The notes under the pieces were generated by a model, which made no database searches, was not told where the DNA came from, and worked only from the letters and a program-made list of their open reading frames with translations. This document shows, in pieces, positions 23,429 to 29,726 of a DNA stretch of 29,726 nt (position 1 is its first letter; every line of letters starts with the position of its first letter). Source of the stretch: CAZPUI01 sp964415525 (GTDB taxonomy: Bacteria > Acidobacteriota > Holophagae > Holophagales > Holophagaceae); NCBI GenBank assembly GCA_964415525.1, contig CAYQAS010000048.1, forward strand, positions 1-29,726, given 5' to 3'. The translations under genes and the position numbers were made by a program.

Positions 23429-24355
23429 TCACGCCTTTTCGTGCCGGGGCCAGAGGAGGCTGCCCACGACGGATCCACCGATCAGCAGGCCGATCACGGC
23501 AAGGCTCCAGATCACCGGCACCTTGAAGACATCCACCGCCACCATCTTCAGGCCCACGAACACCAGCACCAGTGCGAGCCCCAGCTTGAGCAGGTGGAAC
23601 TTGTCCACGACGCCCGCCAGCAGGAAGTAGAGGCTGCGCAGGCCAAGGATCGCAAAGATGTTGGACGTGAACACGATGAAGGGGTCGCCTGTCACCGCGA
23701 AGATCGCCGGGACGCTGTCCACCGCGAAGACGACATCCGTGAGCTCCACCGCCACAAGCACCAGCAGAAGGGGTGTCGCGAAGCGCTTGCCGTTCTGGAC
23801 GATCGTGAACGCAGGGCCGTGGTAGGTGTCCACCGCGGGGACCAGCTTGCGGAAGAGCTTGAAGACCGGGTTTGTGCGGGGGTCGAACTCCGCGTGGCGG
23901 AACAGCAGCATCTTCACGCCCGTGATGAGCAGGAAGCCGCCGAAGACGTAGAGCACCCAGTGAAATTTTGCCAGCAGCGCCGCGCCGAGCCCCACGAAGA
24001 TCGCCCGCATGACCAGCGCACCGAGGATGCCCCAGAACAGCACCCGGTGCTGGTACTGCTCCGGCACCGAGAACGCTCCGAAGATCAGCACGAACACGAA
24101 GATGTTGTCGACACTGAGGGCCTTCTCGATCAGGTAACCCGTGAGGAATTCCAGTCCCTTTTGGGATCCGAAACCCTGCCAGAGGAGGGCGTTGAAGGCC
24201 AGGGCACACCCCACCCACACCGCACTCCAGATCGCCGCTTCCTTGATGGAGACCTTGTGCGATGTGCGGTGGAAGACGCCAAGATCCAAGGCCAGCATCG
24301 CCAGCACGAAGGCAAGGAAACCGGTCCACATCCAGGGAGTGCCAATGGTTTCCAA
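23429..24355 (-). CDS. TerC family integral membrane protein
   Basis: A protein of 308 residues with nine or so transmembrane helices. The start is a TTG at 24355, with AAAGGA eight bases upstream; the family start METIGTP supports it. TerC motifs are present: MLALDLGVFHRTSHKVSIKE, EKALSVDNIFVFVLIFGAFS, HRVLFWGILGALVMRAIFVG, VAVELTDVVFAVDSVPAIFA and TSNIFAILGLRSLYFLLAG. The acidic residues in the two 'SVDN' and 'ELTDVVFAVDS' blocks line the predicted metal path. TerC/Alx proteins are tied to tellurite resistance, manganese export and metal loading of exported proteins. No yybP-ykoY-like riboswitch is visible in the 88 bases upstream, which mostly hold the terminator of the HPF-like gene. Confidence 0.93.
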   Translation of the reverse strand: METIGTPWMWTGFLAFVLAMLALDLGVFHRTSHKVSIKEAAIWSAVWVGCALAFNALLWQGFGSQKGLEFLTGYLIEKALSVDNIFVFVLIFGAFSVPEQYQHRVLFWGILGALVMRAIFVGLGAALLAKFHWVLYVFGGFLLITGVKMLLFRHAEFDPRTNPVFKLFRKLVPAVDTYHGPAFTIVQNGKRFATPLLLVLVAVELTDVVFAVDSVPAIFAVTGDPFIVFTSNIFAILGLRSLYFLLAGVVDKFHLLKLGLALVLVFVGLKMVAVDVFKVPVIWSLAVIGLLIGGSVVGSLLWPRHEKA

Positions 24356-24410
24356 GATCAGATCCTTTCAGAAGTGGGTTTCAAGGGAGGTGCGCTCTGG
24401 TCCATCAAGT

Positions 24411-24439
24411 GAGGGGGCCGGCATTCGGGCCGGCCCCTC
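24411..24439 (-). terminator. Terminator-like hairpin after the HPF-like gene
   Basis: GAGGGGGCCGGC and GCCGGCCCCTC pair with one extra G, around a loop of about six bases, just past the HPF-like stop. The stem is very GC-rich, but the following sequence on the minus strand (ACTTGATGG) has no U-run. Confidence 0.6.
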
Positions 24440-24443
24440 ATGC

Positions 24444-24749
24444 TCAGCCCTGCCAGCCGAGTTTTCCCGCCCGGCTGAGGGCGGCACGGCGGGCGCGAGA
24501 CGCGGCCAGGGTGAGGGCTGCTGCGGGGTGTTCGGCCTTGGCTTCGGCAAAGAGGATCGTGCCGTCGGCCATCTGGACTGCGACGCTGGCGTGCTGATCC
24601 ACACCACCCCTGGGGCCGTTGGTATCCCGCAGGGTGGCTCGAACGGAGGCCACCAGGTGGCCGATGCGGGCAAAGGCGGCTTCGAGACGGGCCCTCAGGC
24701 GTTCGGTGAGCCGGGGCAGTTGGTGGGGAGCGCGGAGTTCGATGCTCAT
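24444..24749 (-). CDS. HPF/RaiA-like ribosome-associated protein
   Basis: A protein of 101 residues. The ATG at 24749 has AGGAGA eight bases upstream and is preferred to an earlier in-frame start. The sequence fits the short HPF/RaiA fold: SIELRAPHQLPRLTERLRAR, then IGHLVASVRATLRDTNGPRG, GVDQHASVAVQMADGTILFA, and a basic C-terminal helix (AASRARRAALSRAGKLGWQG). The DxNGPRGGxD block is typical of the subgroup often annotated 'HPF/RaiA family'. These proteins bind the 30S subunit and slow translation in stress or stationary phase. It is divergent from the NhaR-like gene and upstream of TerC, with a hairpin between. Confidence 0.82.
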   Translation of the reverse strand: MSIELRAPHQLPRLTERLRARLEAAFARIGHLVASVRATLRDTNGPRGGVDQHASVAVQMADGTILFAEAKAEHPAAALTLAASRARRAALSRAGKLGWQG

Positions 24750-24783
24750 CGGGTTCTCCTGGGTCCCATCGGGGACACGGATA

Positions 24784-24838
24784 GGATGACGTCTGGTCAT
24801 CCATCCATTTCATAGATAAAATTCAATTCAAGCATCTA
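24784..24838. promoter_or_regulatory. AT-rich divergent regulatory region with two inverted repeats
   Basis: In the 115 bases between the HPF-like and NhaR-like starts lie GGATGAC-N5-GTCATCC (24784-24802, perfect) and TAGAT-N16-ATCTA (24813-24838). The second is embedded in an AT-rich stretch that stands out from the GC-rich background. LysR regulators usually bind dyads of this sort next to their own gene, so self-regulation is a reasonable inference. Confidence 0.5.
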
Positions 24839-24864
24839 GAAAACAAACCTATGGAGTGGGCGAT

Positions 24865-25773
24865 ATGGAGTGGCTCAACTATCATCACCTGCTGTATTTC
24901 TGGACCATTGCTCGAGAGGGTGGTGTGACCCGTGCTGCAGAGAAGCTCCGCCTGGCCCAGCCCACCCTGAGCACCCAGCTGCGGCAACTGGAGGAGAGCC
25001 TTGGCGCCAAGCTCTTTGCCAAGGCGGGGCGGGGACTCACGCTCACGGACACGGGCAAGGTGGTCTTCCGCTATGCGGATGAGATCTTCGGGCTGGGGCG
25101 GGAGCTGCAGGATGTGGTGGCGGGACGGGTGGTGGCCCGTCCAGAGGCCTTCGTGGTGGGAGTCACTGACGTCTTGAGCAAGCTGCTGGTGCATCGGCTC
25201 CTCCAGCCCGCCTTCGAGGCGCCGGACCCCCCGCGCCTAGTGTGTCGGGAGGAGGCCATGGATGTGCTTCTGGAAGACCTGGTTCGCCACGAAGTGGATC
25301 TGGTGCTGGCGGATCACCCCCTGCCGCCCAAGAGCCGCATCAAGGCATACAGTCACTTGCTTGGGGAGAGTGGCATGGACTGGTTTGCGGCCCCGGCCTT
25401 GATGCGCAAGCACCGCGAGCCCTTTCCCCGCTGTCTGGAAGGGGCGCCGGTGCTCCTTCCCGCCGCGGGAACGGCCCTGCGGGATGCCCTGGATGGCTGG
25501 TTCGTCGCCCAGGACCTGCGGATCAAGGTCGTGGGGGAGTTCGATGACAGCGCCCTGCTCAAGGCCTTTGGCCAGGAAGGGACCGGCTTCTTCCCGGGTC
25601 CCTCGGTGCTGACCCCGGAGATCCAGCGTCAGCACAAGGTGAACCGCGTGGGTTCCGCCCCAGGGCTGCGGTCGCAAATCTACGCCATTTCCGTCGAACG
25701 GCGCGTGAAGCACCCCGCGGTGGTGGCCATCCTCAAGCACGCGAAGAAGGGGGTCTTCAAGGGGGAGGGGTGA
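24865..25773 (+). CDS. nhaR: LysR-family regulator, NhaR-like
   Basis: A protein of 302 residues; the ATG at 24865 has GGAG eight bases upstream. The N-terminus MEWLNYHHLLYFWTIAREGG, VTRAAEKLRLAQPTLSTQLR, QLEESLGAKLFAKAGRGLTL is the NhaR form of the LysR winged helix-turn-helix. The effector domain contains EAFVVGVTDVLSKLLVHRLL, GVTD being usual in NhaR, and GTALRDALDGWF. In enterobacteria NhaR activates the Na+/H+ antiporter gene nhaA in response to Na+. No nhaA is seen here. The CPA2 antiporter 1.5 kb upstream and the divergent HPF-like gene are possible targets. A nine-base sequence, ATGGAGTGG, is repeated at 24851 and 24865, out of frame with each other; the first copy does not open a meaningful frame. 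The symbol is given by similarity. Confidence 0.88.
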   Translation: MEWLNYHHLLYFWTIAREGGVTRAAEKLRLAQPTLSTQLRQLEESLGAKLFAKAGRGLTLTDTGKVVFRYADEIFGLGRELQDVVAGRVVARPEAFVVGVTDVLSKLLVHRLLQPAFEAPDPPRLVCREEAMDVLLEDLVRHEVDLVLADHPLPPKSRIKAYSHLLGESGMDWFAAPALMRKHREPFPRCLEGAPVLLPAAGTALRDALDGWFVAQDLRIKVVGEFDDSALLKAFGQEGTGFFPGPSVLTPEIQRQHKVNRVGSAPGLRSQIYAISVERRVKHPAVVAILKHAKKGVFKGEG

Positions 25774-25947
25774 TGGGGGGGAGCGGCGAGGCGCGCGCGT
25801 CCGCCGGAACCAGGTCGTCGTCTTGGCCTGGCACCCTGGCGAGGGCTCTGACTGGTGTTTGGACCAGCTGCTGTCAAGCCCCGAGTTGACCCATTTCCCA
25901 AACATGACGACGAAGCACGGAAGGGCAGACAACGCCTGCTTGCAGTC

Positions 25948-26025
25948 ATCCCCTCCATCCCCTCCATCCTCGTTAAACATCTTTTTAAAGAACTTGCAGA
26001 CAGGGATGAAGGGGATGGAGGGGAT
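25948..26025. repeat. Imperfect 22-bp inverted repeat of ATCCCCTCC units, MITE/REP-like
   Basis: The arm 25948-25969 consists of tandem ATCCCCTCC-type units; 26004-26025 is its reverse complement with one mismatch. The 34-base spacer holds a short dyad (TCTTT/AAAGA), and CTTGCAG occurs both before the left arm and before the right arm. The form is like a short non-coding palindromic repeat of a dispersed family; whether it recurs elsewhere cannot be seen from one window. Confidence 0.6.
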
Positions 26026-26040
26026 AAAAGCAGCTCTTCG

Positions 26041-26065
26041 GAGCGCCGAACCCTGTTCGGCGCTC
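26041..26065. terminator. Strong hairpin, terminator-like
   Basis: GAGCGCCGAA and TTCGGCGCTC form a perfect ten-base stem with loop CCCTG. It has no T-run after it. It lies between convergent genes and beside the inverted repeat, so it may be a terminator or part of the same repeat element. Confidence 0.5.
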
Positions 26066-26105
26066 GATCCTAGCCAGCTCAAGAACTTTCCAACCGGCGA
26101 AGATA

Positions 26106-26128
26106 GGGCACCCTGATGGCGGGTGCCC
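26106..26128. terminator. Hairpin, probable terminator between convergent genes
   Basis: GGGCACCC and GGGTGCCC form an eight-base stem with a seven-base loop, 38 bases past the fibronectin-III gene stop on the minus strand. On the plus strand it is followed by CTGTTT, on the minus strand by TATCTT. Confidence 0.55.
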
Positions 26129-26166
26129 CTGTTTCCGTTCGGAAATCGGTTGCGGTGGGTTGACCC

Positions 26167-29100
26167 TTAGGGTGTCCGCACCACGGTCGCGCTCGGGGTG
26201 CCGTGCATGCCGGTGGTGCTGCGGCCCACCACGCGCAGGTGCAGGGTGCCCTGCGCTGGAAGCGAGAAGCTCGTCTGGTTGGCGGGCAGGATGCCGCTGA
26301 TGCACTCCCAGTCGCCGTCGGCGCCGGTGAAGGAGCGCCAGACGGTGAATCCGGCGGTGTCAGCCCCGGGCTTCCAGGTGAGGGTTGGGCCCGCGGCGCT
26401 GAGGTTCGTGGGGGCGTCGGGCGTGGATTCACCGGGAATCAGGATGTCCAGATGCCCCTGGGGGTCGCTCACGTTGCCGGTCTGATCCACGGCGCGCAGC
26501 GTATAGCGCACGTAGCCGGCAGGGGCATCGGTGTCCTTGAAGCTGGTCCCAGGTACCGCCTCTGCCGTGATGCGTTCGGCGGGGCCGAGAGGCGCACCGG
26601 CCTTGGCTTCCCCTTCCACCAGCGTGTAGGACAGGGGCTGGCGATCCACGACGATGCCCTTGAAGTCCCGCACCTTGGTTTGGGTCCACCCCAGGGCGAC
26701 CTGGAGCCGTCCGCCAGGGCCTTCCTGCAGGTCCACCGCCCCGGGTTGGGGGCTCGGGGGGGGCACGATGTCCGGCAGGCGGACCTCGATGGGCGTCCCC
26801 TGGGGACCTTCCACCGTGCGGCCGAACTCCTTGGTGAAGGCCTGGACCCGGAAGAAGAAGGTGGCGCCGCCATACTGCGCGACCTCCGCCGGGAAGGTCA
26901 CGACGTAGCGCTCGCTGGACACGGGCGTGTCATTCACCCGGGAGAAGAGGCCAGGGCCCGCGGCGACCTGGAGGGTCGCCATGTGGTCCTTCCGGGCCTC
27001 GGCAAACCGCAGCCCGGTGCCCTGGGGGGCAACGAGGCCTCGTGCGGCCACGGCATGCAGGGCGGGGCTGGTCTGGAACATCAGGCCTTTCGGCGGCGGG
27101 TTGCCCGAAGCTTGAAGCGCAGCCGGGGTGTGCAGCGTCGCGGGTTTGGCGGCGGCCCCTGGCGTGTTCATGGCCTGCAGGGCTCCAGGGGCCAGGGTGG
27201 TGCTGCTCGCCTTGAACGCCTCGAAGACCTTGAGGGAGGCCTGGAAGGCCACGGCGGGGCGGGCCACGGAGACGAGGTCCATCTTCTGAGGCGCCTGCTG
27301 GATGACATAGTCCATGGGGAAACCCTGCACGGGCTTGCCCCATTCCAGAGCCACGTGGAGTTCCTTGGAGGCACTGGGGGCCAGAAGCATGGGGTTGAAG
27401 CTGCGGCTGATGTTCCTGAAGACAGGCTTCACCGAGGCGGCGAGCTTCGCGGGGGAGAACTCCGCCATGGGCGCAGCGCTGAAACCCTTGGCCAGCGTGG
27501 CTTTCGGGGCCCCTGCCTTGTCTGAGACGGCGACTTTGGCCATGGGCGCCAGGATCGCTTTCGGGGCGGTGGCGGCCTTGGGAGCCTGGAAGTCCGCGAC
27601 CAGGGATTCCGAGGCCTTGGCCAGGGTCAGGTTCGCCCGGGCCGCCTTCAGGCTGCCGCTGGCGAAGACCCGATCCACGGGACGGAGGAAGCGGCGGGCC
27701 GGAATCAGTGCGGGCGCTTCCTTCACCACTTGGCCGGCCAGGTTGGGCACTGCGAGGCGACCCGGCAGGCTGGTGTCCACCACTTCCACCCGGCCCTCTG
27801 GGGAGCGGGCGCTCACGTTGCCCAGCTTGTCCACGCTGGTGATGGCGTAGCGATACAACTGGCCCGGGGCGAGGTCGGTGTCCGTCCACTCCGGTGCAAC
27901 CGTGTCCGCGACCTTGGCAAAGGCGCCGGTGCCCACGGCCTTGTGGACCTCGTAGCCCTTGAGATCGCCGTCGGGGCTGGGGAGCCAGGACAGGGCCGCC
28001 GGAGGGACGGTGCCATCGGGGTTGGACTTCAGCACCACGGCGTCCGCCAGCTTCCGCAGGGCCAGCACCGGCAGGGTGGCGGCGGTCCGGCTGAGTTGCT
28101 GGCGCTTGGTCTCCTTGAGGCTCAGCCCCGCCAAGGCGGGATTCAGGGCCATGGCGTTCAGCGCGCTGGGGGCAAGGGGCGCCTGGGGGCCAGAGAGGGG
28201 GGCGGCGCTCATGGCCGGTCCTGCTGCCGGCGCCTGGAAGGGAGTCATCGGCTGGGAGGCCCGGGGCAGCTTGGTGGCCACGGCGGCATCCAGGGCCGTC
28301 AGGCGGACATCCTTGAGGCGTTCCACCTGGGCCGCGCGCAGTTCGGTGATCGCCGTGCGTTCGGTCTTGAGGGCGGGCTTGCCGGGCACCAGCGGGGGTT
28401 CCAGATCCTTGGGGATCCCGTTCACTCCGGGCGCGGTGTCCAGGGGCAGCTCGAGGCCCCCGATATCCACAGCCGTGACTTTGTACTGGTAGGTCTTCTC
28501 GTTCACCAGGCCCGTGCCGGCGCGGAGGCTGTCGGTGAACAGGCTCTTGGGGGCCTGCCGGCCGCCGGGGCGCAGACGGCCCGTGGCCACGGCGTCCTTG
28601 ATGGCCTTGGAAGCTCCGGCACTGAGCGTTGGGAGGCTCGCAGGGGATTCCATCTGCACCAGCGCCTGCCGGTGGGCCTCCACGATCTTCTGGGTGGTGC
28701 GGGCGCTCTCTGGCAGCGGACGCAGCATCCTCACCATCGCTTCCTGCACGCCCTTGGAGCGGCGCAGGGTGAGCTCGGGATCCTCCAGCTCCAGTTCCAC
28801 CTTCTTGACCGGGTCGGTGTTCAGCTTCTTCCACGGTCCGCCAGAGGATTCCGCGCGGTAGACGTTGTAGCCCGCCACGGCATCCGAGGGCGCCTCATCC
28901 CAGTTCAGCAGCACCTCTCCGTTGCCGCTGGCGGCACTGAGGCTCACGGGTTGGGGAATGACGGTGGGTTCGCGGGTGTCGATGACCTTCGGGCAGATGA
29001 CTTCGGCCATCCCGCCTTCGGGCAGCGTGACCTGGATCTTGTAGCGGAACTGCCCCTTGCCGGGATCGTCCGTGAAGGTCAGACCCAGGATCTCCGCCAT

Positions 29101-29715
29101 GCCGAGGTCCATGTCTGCCCGCAGGTGCATGAGCCGCAGGTCGGAGCGGTTGAGCCGCCCCTGGGCGCGCAGGCTGCGGAATTGGGTCAGGGCCTTCTCG
29201 GGCGAGAGGTCCCTGGCGCGGCTGGGCGCGCCCTTGGGGGTGATGGCGGGCAGCTCCCGCACCCGCAACTGGGTGGCGGGATCGTGCTGGATGTTGGCGA
29301 AGGGGTAGGCGAGGATCCGGTCCCGCTCCTCCTCCGGCAGGTTGTCCAGGCGCTTTTCCGCGGTCTTGCCCTGGAGGAATCCCACGGGTTTTCGGCCCGT
29401 GAGGTCCTTCCAGGTGGCATCGCCCACCTTCTGGCGGAAGACGCGCACGCCTTCCGTGGGCATTTCGCCCTGATCGTTGGCCCAGCGCAGCACCACATCG
29501 CGGTTCTTGCGGACGATGCCCGTGAGGTGGAAGGCGCCCTGGGTCTTGCCCGCGGGCAGAAGGTCGGCCTTGAGCTGGGGCTGGAGGTTGAGCATGGGCC
29601 GCACGATCCGCGGCTCCGCCTGCTGGGTGAGCTGGGCGGTCGAGGCGGGAGTGGGCTTGATCTGGGCCGGAAGGCCCGAGGCGACGAGGCAGAGGAGGGT
29701 CGGGGTGAGCTTCAT
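26167..29715 (-). CDS. Large secreted protein with fibronectin type III-like domains
   Basis: A protein of 1182 residues; the ATG at 29715 has GGGAG six bases upstream. The signal peptide MKLTPTLLCLVASGLPAQ is followed by a unique N-terminal region (about 30-250). FN3-like units are then recognisable from paired strands. The first, about 252-420, runs from NGEVLLNWDEAPSDAVAGYN to YQYKVTAVDIGG and holds a helical insertion of about 100 residues. The second is about 565-645 (ALSWLPSPDGDLKGYEVHKA to YRYAITSVDKLGNVSARS). The third, about 785-985, has an Ala-rich insertion. The fourth is about 992-1098 (VRYTLRAVDQTGNVSD) and the fifth about 1100-1182. A long Ala/Lys/Pro-rich region (about 660-780) links domains two and three. 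No catalytic domain or sorting signal is seen. The likely role is cell-surface or extracellular binding, possibly with a partner encoded beyond the window. Confidence 0.82.
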   Translation of the reverse strand: MKLTPTLLCLVASGLPAQIKPTPASTAQLTQQAEPRIVRPMLNLQPQLKADLLPAGKTQGAFHLTGIVRKNRDVVLRWANDQGEMPTEGVRVFRQKVGDATWKDLTGRKPVGFLQGKTAEKRLDNLPEEERDRILAYPFANIQHDPATQLRVRELPAITPKGAPSRARDLSPEKALTQFRSLRAQGRLNRSDLRLMHLRADMDLGMAEILGLTFTDDPGKGQFRYKIQVTLPEGGMAEVICPKVIDTREPTVIPQPVSLSAASGNGEVLLNWDEAPSDAVAGYNVYRAESSGGPWKKLNTDPVKKVELELEDPELTLRRSKGVQEAMVRMLRPLPESARTTQKIVEAHRQALVQMESPASLPTLSAGASKAIKDAVATGRLRPGGRQAPKSLFTDSLRAGTGLVNEKTYQYKVTAVDIGGLELPLDTAPGVNGIPKDLEPPLVPGKPALKTERTAITELRAAQVERLKDVRLTALDAAVATKLPRASQPMTPFQAPAAGPAMSAAPLSGPQAPLAPSALNAMALNPALAGLSLKETKRQQLSRTAATLPVLALRKLADAVVLKSNPDGTVPPAALSWLPSPDGDLKGYEVHKAVGTGAFAKVADTVAPEWTDTDLAPGQLYRYAITSVDKLGNVSARSPEGRVEVVDTSLPGRLAVPNLAGQVVKEAPALIPARRFLRPVDRVFASGSLKAARANLTLAKASESLVADFQAPKAATAPKAILAPMAKVAVSDKAGAPKATLAKGFSAAPMAEFSPAKLAASVKPVFRNISRSFNPMLLAPSASKELHVALEWGKPVQGFPMDYVIQQAPQKMDLVSVARPAVAFQASLKVFEAFKASSTTLAPGALQAMNTPGAAAKPATLHTPAALQASGNPPPKGLMFQTSPALHAVAARGLVAPQGTGLRFAEARKDHMATLQVAAGPGLFSRVNDTPVSSERYVVTFPAEVAQYGGATFFFRVQAFTKEFGRTVEGPQGTPIEVRLPDIVPPPSPQPGAVDLQEGPGGRLQVALGWTQTKVRDFKGIVVDRQPLSYTLVEGEAKAGAPLGPAERITAEAVPGTSFKDTDAPAGYVRYTLRAVDQTGNVSDPQGHLDILIPGESTPDAPTNLSAAGPTLTWKPGADTAGFTVWRSFTGADGDWECISGILPANQTSFSLPAQGTLHLRVVGRSTTGMHGTPSATVVRTP

Positions 29716-29726
29716 GGCAGACTCCC

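Larger units (their letters stand above)
25774..26166. other. Repeat- and hairpin-rich intergenic region
   Basis: This gap of about 390 bases lies between the convergent NhaR-like and fibronectin-III genes. No credible coding frame is seen. It contains a long inverted repeat (25948-26025) and two strong hairpins (26041-26065 and 26106-26128), listed separately. The central part is richer in A and T than the surrounding genes. Confidence 0.7.

Noticed and set aside
24356..24443. Possible yybP-ykoY manganese riboswitch before the TerC gene
   Set aside because: The gap is only 88 bases, dominated by the hairpin after the HPF-like gene, and lacks the conserved loop sequences I would expect.
24801..24826. 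CCATCC before the NhaR-like gene
   Set aside because: The sequence 16 bases downstream is TCAA, not CGTT, so it does not fit the shared promoter-like element.
26930..28834. Open frame of 634 codons within the fibronectin-III gene in another frame
   Set aside because: Arg/Gly/Pro-rich shadow of a GC-rich gene with no family features.

Overview
The window comes from a high-GC, Gram-negative bacterium: there are beta-barrel and outer-membrane-lipocalin type proteins, many signal peptides, clear Shine-Dalgarno sites and multi-PAS signalling. The mix of families (DUF1365/CFA/DUF1295, SO_2930-like diheme cytochrome, large fibronectin-III secreted protein) would suit a Holophaga/Geothrix-type acidobacterium, but that placement is an inference from family content and style, not from a marker gene. 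No rRNA, tRNA, CRISPR array, transposase or phage gene was recognised.

Layout. 1-2405 (minus): C-terminally cut multi-PAS/GAF sensor. 2651-3139 (plus): secreted fasciclin protein. 3152-5229 (minus): NAD(P)-binding SDR/DUF2867 protein, translationally coupled to a diguanylate cyclase gene broken by an amber codon. 5381-6959 (plus): SOUL haem-binding protein, Blc-type lipocalin, SRPBCC protein. 7021-8423 (plus): small outer-membrane barrel followed by a decayed phospholipase-D/cardiolipin-synthase-like pseudogene. 8473-10077 (minus): DUF418 membrane protein. 10511-13527 (plus): DUF1365, CFA-family methyltransferase, DUF1295. 13777-15447 (plus): second CFA-family methyltransferase and second lipocalin. 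15434-18265 (minus): NIT-domain chemoreceptor. 18389-22056: a possible small secreted peptide, membrane-anchored AhpC/TSA-like protein, VOC protein, TetR-like regulator, membrane protein and diheme cytochrome c. 22139-25773: CPA2 cation/proton antiporter, TerC, HPF-like protein and NhaR-like regulator. 26167-29715 (minus): 1182-residue secreted fibronectin-III protein.

The main finding is regulatory. Five plus-strand transcription units (fasciclin; SOUL-lipocalin-SRPBCC; barrel protein; DUF1365-CFA-DUF1295; CFA2-lipocalin) each carry the same bipartite element CCATCC-N16-CGTT, with exactly the same spacing, 19 to 55 bases before the start codon. This has the architecture of an ECF sigma-factor promoter (-10 CGTT) with an unusual -35 CCATCC. 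The genes it precedes are a coherent envelope set: two phospholipid acyl-chain methyltransferases, lipid-binding lipocalins, a haem-binding protein and an outer-membrane barrel. The simplest reading is one envelope or photo-oxidative stress regulon for membrane-lipid remodelling, whose sigma factor lies outside this window. Several members or neighbours show recent decay or remodelling: the phospholipase-D pseudogene, the stop-codon loss in lipocalin 1, the in-frame insertion with a 111-base repeat in the DUF1365 gene, and the amber-interrupted cyclase.
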